From assembly GCA_002102225.1 (NCBI GenBank), contig LQPB01000029.1, positions 1 through 64,000 on the forward strand: DNA of 64,000 nt, in the 5' to 3' direction. This document shows, piece after piece, positions 8,074 through 16,123 of the stretch. The number at the start of each line of letters is the position of its first letter. Within the stretch, counting starts at the first letter, position 1. A program made the translations under genes and the position numbers. This DNA comes from Mycobacterium interjectum (lineage in GTDB: Bacteria > Actinomycetota > Actinomycetes > Mycobacteriales > Mycobacteriaceae). The notes below the pieces were generated by a model, which did no database searches, was not told where the DNA came from, and was given only the letters and a program-made list of their open reading frames with translations.

Positions 8074-8874
8074 TTAGACGATCTTCTGGGCGACCAGGTA
8101 CTGGGCGATCTGGTTGCCGCCCTCGCCCTCGTCGGCGACCTTCTCACCCGCGGTCTTGGGCGGCTTCGGCGTCGACGACAGCACCGTCGAACCGGCGTTT
8201 TCCAGGCCGACCTCGTCGCCCCCGACCCCGATCTCGTCGAGGGTCAGCACCGTGACCTCTTTCTTCTTGGCGGCCATGATGCCCTTGAAGGACGGGAAGC
8301 GCGGCTCGTTGATCTTCTCGGTCACGCTCACCACCGCGGGCAGGGTGGCCTCCAGGCTGAAGACGCCGTCGTCGGTCTCGCGCTCGCCGGTGATCTTGCC
8401 GCCCTCGACCGACAGCTTGCGCAGGTGGGTCAGCTGCGGCAGGCCCAGGTACTCGGCGATGATCGCCGGCACCGCGCCGCCGGAGCCGTCGGTGGATTCA
8501 TTGCCCGCGATGACCAGCTCGGTGCCCTCGATGGTGCCCAGGGCCTTGGCCAGCGCCCAGGCGGTCTGAACCACGCAGGAGCCGTGCATGCCGTCGTCCT
8601 TGAGGTGGACGGCCTTGTCGGCGCCCATGGACAGCGCCTTGCGGATCGCCTCGGTGGCGCGCTCGGGGCCGGCGGTCAGGACGGTCACCGAGCCCTCGGT
8701 GCCGTCGGCGGCTTCCTTCTCGCGAATCTGCAGCGCCTCTTCTACGGCGCGCTCGTTGATCTCGTCCAGCACCGCGTCGGCGGCCTCGCGGTCCAGCGTG
8801 TAATCGCCGTCGGTGAGCTTGCGCTCCGACCAGGTGTCTGGGACCTGCTTGATCAGGACCACGATGTTCGTCAT
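8074..8874 (-). CDS. etfB: Electron transfer flavoprotein beta subunit
   Basis: The 266-residue protein opens with MTNIVVLIKQVPDTWSERKL, and has the EtfB signature region VVQTAWALAKALG and the AMP-binding core VIAGNESTDGSGGAVP. It forms the heterodimeric ETF with EtfA and feeds beta-oxidation electrons to the respiratory chain. A GAGGAGGA ribosome-binding site precedes the ATG. It is the first gene of the etfB-etfA operon, divergent from the Rv3030-type methyltransferase across a 285-bp promoter region. Confidence 0.97.
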   Translation of the reverse strand: MTNIVVLIKQVPDTWSERKLTDGDYTLDREAADAVLDEINERAVEEALQIREKEAADGTEGSVTVLTAGPERATEAIRKALSMGADKAVHLKDDGMHGSCVVQTAWALAKALGTIEGTELVIAGNESTDGSGGAVPAIIAEYLGLPQLTHLRKLSVEGGKITGERETDDGVFSLEATLPAVVSVTEKINEPRFPSFKGIMAAKKKEVTVLTLDEIGVGGDEVGLENAGSTVLSSTPKPPKTAGEKVADEGEGGNQIAQYLVAQKIV

Positions 8875-8957
8875 GAGTCTGGTTCGTCCTCCTCGAAGGG
8901 GGCCCCGCAGCGGTCGACTGCAAGACCTCGGTCACGCACTTTTGTCTGCACTTCCGT

Positions 8958-8973
8958 GTTACCGGCGGGTAAC
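8958..8973. promoter_or_regulatory. Perfect palindrome upstream of etfB
   Basis: GTTACC-GGCG-GGTAAC has perfect 6-bp arms. It lies 84 bp upstream of the etfB ATG, in the divergent region shared with the Rv3030-type gene. It could be a TetR or similar operator; the regulator is unknown. Confidence 0.45.
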
Positions 8974-9159
8974 TTTGTGCGGTCTGCTCTCACACCATAG
9001 CGGGTCACGCAGGCACAACTGCCCGGCTCCTCCCCCGTCCGCCATCGCGGACGGCATCGTCGCCGGGCGGCAGGTTCTTTCGCCCTGTCCGCGCCATCCG
9101 GCAGGGGTGCCCACTTCCCGGTTCGCGAATCGGACACTTCGCGTTAGCCTGCCTATGCA

Positions 9160-9969
9160 ATGAGCGCATTCGTTCCCGATGGTGCCCCCGACGGCCCCGG
9201 CGATCCCTCGCCGGGGGTCGACGCGGTGTTGACGCTGACGGGCGAGCGCACCATCCCGGACCTGGACATCGAGAACTACTGGTTCCGCCGCCATCAGGTC
9301 GTCTACCAGCGCCTTGCGCCGCGCTGCGCGGGCCTCGAGGTGCTCGAGGCCGGTTGTGGCGAGGGGTACGGCGCCGACCTGATCGCCGCCGTCGCGCGCC
9401 GGGTCGTCGCGGTGGACTACGACGCGGCCGCGGTGGCCCATGTCCGCGCCCGCTACCCGCGCGTGGAGGTCATGCAGGCCAACCTCGCCGAGCTGCCGCT
9501 GCCCGACGCGTCGGTGGATATTGTGGTGAACTTCCAAGTCATCGAGCACCTGTGGGACCAGCCACAGTTTGTCGCCGAGTGCGCCCGGGTGCTGCGCCCG
9601 TCGGGGTTGCTGATGGTGTCCACCCCCAACCGGATCACCTTCTCCCCGGGCCGCGACACCCCCGTCAACCCGTTCCACACCCGCGAGCTCGACGCCGCCG
9701 AGCTGACCGAGCTGCTGGTGGGCGCCGGCTTCTGCGACGTCTCGGTCAGCGGCCTGCACCACGGCGCGCGGCTGCGCGAGATGGACGACCGCCACGGCGG
9801 ATCCATCATCGACGCGCAGATCGCGCTGGCGGTGGCCGGACAGCCATGGCCCGCCGAGCTGGAGGCGGACGTCGCCGCCGTCACCTGCGACGACTTCGAC
9901 ATCCTCGACACCGACGCCCGCGACATCGATGACAGCCTGGACCTGATCGCGATCGCGGTGCGCCCGTGA
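9160..9969 (+). CDS. SAM-dependent methyltransferase, Rv3030-like (methylglucose lipopolysaccharide cluster)
   Basis: This class I methyltransferase of 269 residues has the SAM motif LEAGCGEGYGAD (about 62-73), the acidic VVAVDYDAA strand and NFQVIEHLW. It is the first gene of a tightly packed operon; its TGA overlaps the GTG of the GH57 gene. In M. tuberculosis the same trio Rv3030-Rv3031-Rv3032 is linked to 6-O-methylglucose lipopolysaccharide, where a methyltransferase is needed for O-methylation of glucose. The specific methylation position is not shown by the sequence. Confidence 0.88.
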   Translation: MSAFVPDGAPDGPGDPSPGVDAVLTLTGERTIPDLDIENYWFRRHQVVYQRLAPRCAGLEVLEAGCGEGYGADLIAAVARRVVAVDYDAAAVAHVRARYPRVEVMQANLAELPLPDASVDIVVNFQVIEHLWDQPQFVAECARVLRPSGLLMVSTPNRITFSPGRDTPVNPFHTRELDAAELTELLVGAGFCDVSVSGLHHGARLREMDDRHGGSIIDAQIALAVAGQPWPAELEADVAAVTCDDFDILDTDARDIDDSLDLIAIAVRP

Positions 9970-11546
9970 GCACCCCCGGGGCGCGCGTGCCCGGCATGTT
10001 CACCCTGGTGCTGCACACCCACCTGCCGTGGCTGGCCCACCACGGCCGCTGGCCCGTCGGCGAGGAGTGGCTGTATCAGTCCTGGGCGGCGTCCTACCTG
10101 CCGCTGCTGCGGGTGCTGCACACGCTGGCCGACGAGGATCGGCACCGGCTGATCACGCTCGGCGTCACCCCGGTGGTCAACGCCCAGCTCGACGACCCGT
10201 ACTGCCTCGACGGCATGCATCACTGGCTGGCCAACTGGCGGCTGCGGGCTTATGAGGCGGCCACCGTGCGCTCCACCCCCGCCTCGAAGTCGGCCGGCTA
10301 CCAGTCGTGCACGCCGGAAGCGTTGCGGGCCTTCGGGATCCGTGAATGCGCGGAGGCCGACCGGGCGCTTGACGAGTTCGCCACCCTGTGGCGGCACGGC
10401 GGCAGCCCGCTGCTGCGGGGCCTGGTCGACGCCGGCACGGTCGAGTTGCTCGGCGGCCCGCTGGCCCACCCGTTCCAGCCACTGCTGAATCCGCGGCTGC
10501 GCGAGTTCGCGCTGCGCGAAGGCCTCGCCGACGCGCGGCAGCGGTTGGCGCATGACCCGACCGGCATCTGGGCGCCTGAGTGCGCCTACGCCCCGGGCAT
10601 GGAACACGACTACGCCGCCGCGGGGGTCACGCACTTCATGGTCGACGGCCCGTCGCTGCACGGCGACACCGCCCTGGGCCGGCCCGTCGGCGACACCGAC
10701 GTGGTCGCGTTCGGGCGAGACCTGCAGGTCAGCTACCGGGTGTGGTCGCCGAAATCCGGCTACCCCGGCCACCCGGCCTACCGCGACTTCCACACCTACG
10801 ACCACCTGACCGGCCTCAAGCCCGCCCGCGTGACCGGCCGCAACGTGTCGTCGGAGGGCAAGGCGCCCTACGACCCCGAGCGCGCCGACCACGCCGTCGA
10901 CGCCCACGTCGCCGACTTCGTCGAGGTGGTCCGCGCCCGGCTGACCAGCGAGTCGGAGCGCATCGGGCGCCCCGCCCACGTCATCGCCGCCTTCGACACG
11001 GAGCTGTTCGGCCATTGGTGGTACGAGGGCCCGACCTGGCTGGAACGGGTGCTGCGCGCGCTGCCCGCCGCCGGTGTGCGGGTGGGCACGCTGCGCGACG
11101 CGATCGACGACGGCTTCGTCGGTGACGCGGTCGCCCTGCCGCCGAGCTCGTGGGGCTCGGGCAAGGACTGGCAGGTGTGGGCGGGCGAACAGGTGACCGA
11201 CCTGGTGCAGCTGAACACCGAAGTGGTCGACACCGCGCTGAGCACGGTCGACAAGGCGCTGTCGCAGACGGCGTCGCTGGACGGGCCGATCCCCCGCGAC
11301 CACGTCGCCGACCAGATCCTGCGCGAGACCCTGCTCACCGTGTCCAGCGACTGGCCGTTCATGGTCAGCAAGGACTCCGCCGCCGACTACGCCCGCTACC
11401 GCGCTCACCTGCACGCGCACGCCACCCGCGAGATCGCCGGGGCGTTGGCCGCGGGCCGGCGCGACAGCGCGCAGCGGCTGGCCGAGGGGTGGAATCGCGC
11501 CGACGGCCTGTTCGGCGCCCTGGATGCGCGTAGGCTGCCCCGGTGA
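9966..11546 (+). CDS. GH57 1,4-alpha-glucan branching enzyme, Rv3031-like
   Basis: The 526-residue protein fits the GH57 branching-enzyme family. The N-terminal motif is LHTHLPWLAHHG. The catalytic Glu is about residue 205 in GIWAPECAYAPG and the catalytic Asp about 344 in AAFDTELFGHWW; a C-terminal helical domain of GH57 type follows. It would create alpha-1,6 branches in glucans or the methylglucose lipopolysaccharide. The GTG start overlaps the stop of the methyltransferase gene (GTGA), and the GT4 gene follows 31 bp later. Length equals the M. tuberculosis protein as I remember it. Confidence 0.94.
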   Translation: MSTPGARVPGMFTLVLHTHLPWLAHHGRWPVGEEWLYQSWAASYLPLLRVLHTLADEDRHRLITLGVTPVVNAQLDDPYCLDGMHHWLANWRLRAYEAATVRSTPASKSAGYQSCTPEALRAFGIRECAEADRALDEFATLWRHGGSPLLRGLVDAGTVELLGGPLAHPFQPLLNPRLREFALREGLADARQRLAHDPTGIWAPECAYAPGMEHDYAAAGVTHFMVDGPSLHGDTALGRPVGDTDVVAFGRDLQVSYRVWSPKSGYPGHPAYRDFHTYDHLTGLKPARVTGRNVSSEGKAPYDPERADHAVDAHVADFVEVVRARLTSESERIGRPAHVIAAFDTELFGHWWYEGPTWLERVLRALPAAGVRVGTLRDAIDDGFVGDAVALPPSSWGSGKDWQVWAGEQVTDLVQLNTEVVDTALSTVDKALSQTASLDGPIPRDHVADQILRETLLTVSSDWPFMVSKDSAADYARYRAHLHAHATREIAGALAAGRRDSAQRLAEGWNRADGLFGALDARRLPR

Positions 11547-11577
11547 GGCGCTCGCGACGAACGGGGCGGGCAGGCGC

Positions 11578-12822
11578 ATGAAAATCCTGATGGTGTCGTG
11601 GGAGTACCCACCGGTGGTGATCGGCGGGCTGGGCCGCCACGTGCATCACCTCTCGACCGCGCTGGCCGCCGCGGGCCACGAGGTGGTCGTCCTGTCGCGC
11701 CGGCCCACGGGCACCGATCCGAGCACGCACCCGTCGTCCGATGAGGCCAGCGAGGGCGTCCGGGTGATCGCCGCCGCGCAGGATCCGCACGAATTCAGCT
11801 TCGGCGACGACATGATGGCCTGGACCCTGGCGATGGGTCATTCGATGGTGCGCGCCGGGCTCGGCCTGAAGAAACCGGGCACGGACCGACCGTGGCGCCC
11901 CGACGTGGTGCACGCCCACGACTGGCTGGTCGCCCACCCCGCCATTGCGCTTGCCGAATTCTACGACGTGCCAATGGTTTCCACGATTCACGCGACCGAG
12001 GCCGGGCGGCACTCCGGTTGGGTCTCCGGGCCGATCAGCCGCCAGGTGCACGCGCTGGAATCGTGGCTGGTGCGCGAATCCGACTCGCTGATCACGTGTT
12101 CGGCCTCGATGGGCGACGAGATCACCGAGCTGTTCGGCCCCGGTTTGGCCGAGATCACCGTGATCCGCAACGGCATTGACGCGGCGCGTTGGCCATTCGC
12201 CGCGCGGCGGCCGCGCCCGGGCCCGCCCGAACTGCTCTACCTCGGACGACTCGAATACGAGAAGGGTGTGCACGACGCCATCGCCGCGCTGCCGCGGGTC
12301 AGGCGCGCCCACCCGGGCACCACGCTGACCATCGCCGGGGAGGGCACGCAACTGGACTGGCTTGTCGAGCAGGCGCGTAAACACAAGGTGCTCAAGGCGA
12401 TTCGATTCGTCGGGCACCTCGACCACACCGAGTTGCTGGCGGTCCTGCACCGCGCCGACGCCGCGGTGCTGCCCAGCCACTACGAGCCGTTCGGCATCGT
12501 CGCGCTGGAGGCCGCCGCGGCCGGCACCCCCCTGGTGACCTCCAACATCGGCGGCCTGGGCGAGGCGGTGATCAACGGGCAGACCGGGGTGTCGTGCCCG
12601 CCCCGCGACGTGCGCGCGCTGGCCGCGGCGATACGCGGCGTGCTCGACGACCCGCAGGCCGCGCAGCGGCGGGCCCGCGCCGCCCGCGAACGGCTCACCT
12701 CGGCCTTCGACTGGAACACGGTGGCGCGGGAAACCGCGCAGGTCTATCTGGCGGCCAAGCGCGGCGAGCGGCAGCCCCGGCCACGGCTGCCCATCGTCGA
12801 GCACGCGCTGCCCGACCGCTGA
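11578..12822 (+). CDS. GT4 alpha-1,4-glucosyltransferase, Rv3032-like
   Basis: This retaining GT-B enzyme of 414 residues begins MKILMVSWEYPPVVIGGLGR, with the glycogen-synthase-like GGLGRHVHHLS loop. It ends with the E-x7-E motif in HYEPFGIVALEAAAAGTP. The ATG at 11578 is preceded by GGGCAGG; an upstream in-frame ATG inside the previous gene is rejected. Rv3032 elongates alpha-1,4-glucan chains used for methylglucose lipopolysaccharide and glycogen in M. tuberculosis, and the operon context here supports the same role. Confidence 0.93.
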   Translation: MKILMVSWEYPPVVIGGLGRHVHHLSTALAAAGHEVVVLSRRPTGTDPSTHPSSDEASEGVRVIAAAQDPHEFSFGDDMMAWTLAMGHSMVRAGLGLKKPGTDRPWRPDVVHAHDWLVAHPAIALAEFYDVPMVSTIHATEAGRHSGWVSGPISRQVHALESWLVRESDSLITCSASMGDEITELFGPGLAEITVIRNGIDAARWPFAARRPRPGPPELLYLGRLEYEKGVHDAIAALPRVRRAHPGTTLTIAGEGTQLDWLVEQARKHKVLKAIRFVGHLDHTELLAVLHRADAAVLPSHYEPFGIVALEAAAAGTPLVTSNIGGLGEAVINGQTGVSCPPRDVRALAAAIRGVLDDPQAAQRRARAARERLTSAFDWNTVARETAQVYLAAKRGERQPRPRLPIVEHALPDR

Positions 12823-12826
12823 CATC

Positions 12827-14176
12827 ATGGGGCTGGAATATTCGAGCGTGATCGACGCGCCGCGCGACGAGGTCTTCGCCTGGCACGCCAGACCGGGCGC
12901 ATTCGATCGGCTGTCGCCGCCGTGGCAGCCCATGCGGGTGGTGACAGAGGCGGCCTCGCTCGAGGACGGCCGCGCGACGCTGGCGCTGCCCGGCGGGCTG
13001 CGCTGGGTGGCCGAGCACCAGGCGGATGCGTACGATCCGCCCCGGCGTTTCGTCGACGCCATCGGCAGCGCGGGGGCGGCGTCGCTGCCGGCGCGAATCG
13101 TGGGGCGGTGGCGGCACACCCACGAATTCGAGGACCTGGGCAACGACCGGACCCGGGTCATCGACCGGCTCGACACGCCGGTGCCGGGGTCGCTGTTGCG
13201 CCCCATGTTCGCCTACCGGCACCGTCAGCTGGCCGACGACCTGGCCGCGCACCGGCTGGCCGCCGAGCGCGGCCTGACCCGCAAGACCATCGCCGTCACG
13301 GGATCGTCCGGGCTGGTCGGTTCGGCGCTGACCGCGTTCCTGCGCACCGGCGGCCACCGCGTCATCGCGCTGGTCCGGGGGACGCCCGACGGCGACGACG
13401 AGCGGCGGTGGAACCCCGATGAGCCCGACCCGGGGCTGCTCGCCGGGGTGGACGCGGTGATCCACCTGGCCGGCGCCTCGATCGCCGGCCGCTTCAGCGA
13501 GTCGCATCGAAAAGCCATCCGCGACAGCAGAATCGGGCCAACGCGCCGGCTCGCCGAACTGGTGGGCCGCAACGGATGCGCCGTGTTCATCTCCGCCTCG
13601 GCGGTCGGGTACTACGGATACGACCGCGGCGACGAGACCCTCACCGAGGACAGCGATCGCGGCGACGGGTTTCTGGCCGACGTCGTCGCCGAATGGGAGG
13701 ACGCGACCGCGCCCGCGCAGCGGGAAGGGACGCGGGTGGTGCGGGTGCGCACCGGCATCGTGCAGTCGCCCCGCGGCGGCACGCTGAGGCTGATGCGGCC
13801 GCTGTTCGCCGCGGGCCTGGGCGGCCGGCTCGGCGACGGCCGGCAATGGCTGTCGTGGATCGGCATCGACGATCTGGTGGACATCTATCACCGCGCGCTG
13901 TGGGACACGGAGCTATCGGGGCCGGTGAATGCCGTTGCCCCGCAACCGGTCCGCAACTCCGAATACACCCGCACCCTGGCCCGGGTGCTGCGCCGGCCCG
14001 CGGTGTTGCCGGTGCCGCGGCTCGGCCCCCGGCTGCTGCTGGGCGAACAGGGCGCCCGCGAACTCGCCTGCGCCAGCCAGCGCGTGATCCCGCAGAAACT
14101 CACCGCGGCCGGGCACCGGTTTCGCCACCCCGACCTCGACGGGGCCGTGCGTCACCTGCTGGGGCGCAGCGGGTGA
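12827..14176 (+). CDS. SRPBCC-TIGR01777 epimerase fusion protein
   Basis: The 449-residue protein has three parts. Residues 1-150 form an SRPBCC domain (SSVIDAPRDEVFAWHARPGA). Residues about 155-375 form an NAD(P)-binding SDR39U1 epimerase domain (TGSSGLVGSAL, then SASAVGYYG). About 400-446 is DUF1731 (ACASQRVIPQKLTAAGHRFRHP). The family is called TIGR01777 and its substrate is unknown. It follows the GT4 gene by 4 bp, so it is probably cotranscribed. In M. tuberculosis I recall a member elsewhere (Rv2216), so its place here marks the left boundary of the rearranged region. Confidence 0.9.
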   Translation: MGLEYSSVIDAPRDEVFAWHARPGAFDRLSPPWQPMRVVTEAASLEDGRATLALPGGLRWVAEHQADAYDPPRRFVDAIGSAGAASLPARIVGRWRHTHEFEDLGNDRTRVIDRLDTPVPGSLLRPMFAYRHRQLADDLAAHRLAAERGLTRKTIAVTGSSGLVGSALTAFLRTGGHRVIALVRGTPDGDDERRWNPDEPDPGLLAGVDAVIHLAGASIAGRFSESHRKAIRDSRIGPTRRLAELVGRNGCAVFISASAVGYYGYDRGDETLTEDSDRGDGFLADVVAEWEDATAPAQREGTRVVRVRTGIVQSPRGGTLRLMRPLFAAGLGGRLGDGRQWLSWIGIDDLVDIYHRALWDTELSGPVNAVAPQPVRNSEYTRTLARVLRRPAVLPVPRLGPRLLLGEQGARELACASQRVIPQKLTAAGHRFRHPDLDGAVRHLLGRSG

Positions 14177-14177
14177 G

Positions 14178-14201
14178 GCAATGCGCGGCCTAACGCGTTG
14201 C
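14178..14201. terminator. Hairpin between convergent gene ends
   Basis: GCAATGCG (14178-14185) pairs with CGCGTTGC (14194-14201) through 8 bp with one G-T pair, with an 8-nt loop. It overlaps the stop codon of the TetR gene and follows the epimerase stop. It is a plausible bidirectional terminator at the backbone/island junction, without a T-tract. Confidence 0.35.
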
Positions 14202-14867
14202 GCTCGCCGTCAGCTGGGCGCTGATTGAGTCGAACACGAGCGTGACGAGGTCGACCACATTTTGACGAGATACGCGTCTTTCCTGGTTGATCCAGGCCAG
14301 CAGGTACTCGTCCGCCGCGGCGACCACGCCAACAGCCAAGAGAAGTCTGTCGCGTGAGCTGACCTGAGGGGCCGGTGGGAGAAGTTCCGCCACCAGCTTC
14401 GCCAGCCCGTAGATGCCTTCCTGGCGTGTCTTGCGGGAGACCGGTCCGGCGCTGATGACCTCGCGAAGCTTGATCCGGGCGCGTCCGGGATTGCCCTGCA
14501 GCGAGCGTGTCAGGCAGTCGATCATGGCTCGCGCGCCTTCCGAACCTCCAGATGTTGCGTCGATGGCGGCACGACAGGCGGTCATCTCCTCGTTGACCAA
14601 TTGCTCGTAGACGGCCGCGAGCAGCGCGTCCAGATCGGCGAAGCTTTCCCCGAAATACCGATCGCGCAAGCCGGATTGATGCAGTATCGCCCGGATTGAC
14701 GTGTCGGCATAGCCGCGCTCACCGAACAACACGAAGCCGGCATCGATGAGCCGAGCACGCCGTTCGGCCACCCGTTCGGCCGCGGACTTACCGTCGTAAA
14801 GTTCTCTCATCTGCTCGCTCTTGCCCACAGCGTCAGCCGCGAAATCATCGTTGCCATCATAGGGCAA
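14190..14867 (-). CDS. TetR-family transcriptional regulator
   Basis: The 225-residue protein has a TetR helix-turn-helix at about residues 33-80: RARLIDAGFVLFGERGYADT, then SIRAILHQSGLRDRYFGESF, where the usual YYHF is replaced by DRYFGE. A helical ligand-binding domain follows. The start at 14867 is uncertain because MRELYDG at 14810 would also serve. It probably controls the neighbouring hydrolase and oxidoreductase genes through the ATCTGA-N12-TCAGAT sites described below. Base composition is less GC-biased than the flanks, consistent with acquisition by transfer. Confidence 0.82.
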   Translation of the reverse strand: MPYDGNDDFAADAVGKSEQMRELYDGKSAAERVAERRARLIDAGFVLFGERGYADTSIRAILHQSGLRDRYFGESFADLDALLAAVYEQLVNEEMTACRAAIDATSGGSEGARAMIDCLTRSLQGNPGRARIKLREVISAGPVSRKTRQEGIYGLAKLVAELLPPAPQVSSRDRLLLAVGVVAAADEYLLAWINQERRVSRQNVVDLVTLVFDSISAQLTASATR

Positions 14868-15024
14868 TCATCCAGCACCGACCGTAAGTGGTGACGCGCG
14901 TCAGCTGATAGGGCGTGGCCGCTGTCGCTGGTCCTATTCCACTGGTGCAGGACCGAAGTCGCGGTGGGGTGACCGCCGCGCACAGCCCATGATGCCCCCT
15001 CGACGAGCGTGGGACCGCTGCCGG

Positions 15025-15918
15025 TCACGCCAAGGCCGCAATCCGTTTGACGGCGCCGGCGATAGCCGGCGCATGGTCCTCTTGGAGGTAATGCTTGGCG
15101 GGCAGCAACAATTCGCTGTCGGCACCCAGGGCGCAAACGACCGCGGCGCGACGCTCGCGATCTAGCATGCGATCCTGCGCACCCCACACCACTTGCGCCG
15201 GGTACGACCGGGACGCCAGGCCGTGGCGATAGAAGGCTTCCTTTTCCGACGTCAGCTCGAATCCACGCATGATGCGCAAGAACGCGCGCCCGTTGTCGGT
15301 GCCTCGCATCAGTAGCAGACCCGCTTGGATTTCTGCGTCCGACATGGCGGACTGGTCAACAAGGCAAGTCAACCGCGTCATCCACTGCAGCAGCGGCCAC
15401 CGGAAGCACGCCAACCACGCCTCACCGACACCCTTGATGGAGAACGGATGCATGGGCCAGGGCCGGTGGAAGGTGGCGACATCCACGGGTGTGTTCAGCA
15501 CGGTCATGCTCAGCACCCGGTCGGGGTGGGTGATGGCCCACTCGAACCCGATCGGGCCGCCGATGTCGTGCACCAGTAGGTGACAGCGGTCGATCCCGAG
15601 AGCATCGATCGCTTCGGCCGTCCACCGGGCCAAGCCACTCCAGCTGTAATCAAAATCCTGGGGCCGCTCGGCGAGGCCGAGCCCGGGGAAGTCCAACGCG
15701 ACACCACGAAGCCCCCGTGCAGCCAGCTGGTCCACCACCTTGCGGTACAGGAATGAGCTCGTGGGCACCCCGTGCAGGCAGACGACGGGCACACCGTCTC
15801 CCCGGTCGAGAACAAAGCTGCCGACATCTGCGGCGCGGAAGATCATTCCGCTCCGGCGATGGTGCTCAACGATCTGCCGGGCGTCAGCACTAACCCGGCC
15901 AAAACTGCGAATTCCCAT
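15025..15918 (-). CDS. Alpha/beta hydrolase with Asp nucleophile (haloalkane dehalogenase/epoxide hydrolase type)
   Basis: The 297-residue hydrolase has the HGVPTSSFLYR oxyanion motif (about 49-59) and the nucleophile elbow VHDIGGPIG with Asp118 instead of Ser. WGAQDRMLDRE provides a candidate acid, and HYLQEDH near the C-terminus the catalytic His. Asp nucleophiles mark dehalogenases and epoxide hydrolases; the halide-binding Trp after the nucleophile of classical haloalkane dehalogenases is Ile here, so the substrate is open. AGGAGGA lies 8 nt before the ATG at 15918. It is divergent from the GMC oxidoreductase, with two operator-like dyads in between. Confidence 0.85.
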   Translation of the reverse strand: MGIRSFGRVSADARQIVEHHRRSGMIFRAADVGSFVLDRGDGVPVVCLHGVPTSSFLYRKVVDQLAARGLRGVALDFPGLGLAERPQDFDYSWSGLARWTAEAIDALGIDRCHLLVHDIGGPIGFEWAITHPDRVLSMTVLNTPVDVATFHRPWPMHPFSIKGVGEAWLACFRWPLLQWMTRLTCLVDQSAMSDAEIQAGLLLMRGTDNGRAFLRIMRGFELTSEKEAFYRHGLASRSYPAQVVWGAQDRMLDRERRAAVVCALGADSELLLPAKHYLQEDHAPAIAGAVKRIAALA

Positions 15919-15998
15919 GGGTGTCTTCCTCCTGGATGGGCAACGTCGTGATTCAGTGGCGGGTTCAGTTCTCCCCCGTCGAACTACGACGGTAGGCC

Positions 15999-16022
15999 GT
16001 CTGGATGCGTATGACATCAGAT
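15999..16022. promoter_or_regulatory. Degenerate copy of the island operator
   Basis: GTCTGG-N12-TCAGAT has the same half-site spacing as the perfect dyads at 16083 and 20533, with a conserved right half. It lies 81 bp upstream of the hydrolase start and could be its own regulator site. Confidence 0.45.
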
Positions 16023-16082
16023 GGTGTGGGCAATCACATTCACGCCGTGGATGAGCCGGGCCGCAATGTGATGTCACGCACT

Positions 16083-16106
16083 ATCTGATTGTATCTGTCA
16101 TCAGAT
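16083..16106. promoter_or_regulatory. Perfect operator dyad ATCTGA-N12-TCAGAT
   Basis: The core dyad extends to 9-bp arms: CTATCTGAT (16081-16089) and ATCAGATAG (16100-16108). It lies 16 bp before the ATG of the GMC oxidoreductase, within the divergent promoter shared with the hydrolase. The position suggests repression by a dimeric regulator, most likely the adjacent TetR. Confidence 0.75.
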
Positions 16107-16123
16107 AGGCTAGCTTCTAGAAC

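Noticed and set aside
15025..15918. Haloalkane dehalogenase assignment
   Set aside because: The Trp that follows the nucleophile in this enzyme group is replaced by Ile, so only the broader Asp-nucleophile class is supported.
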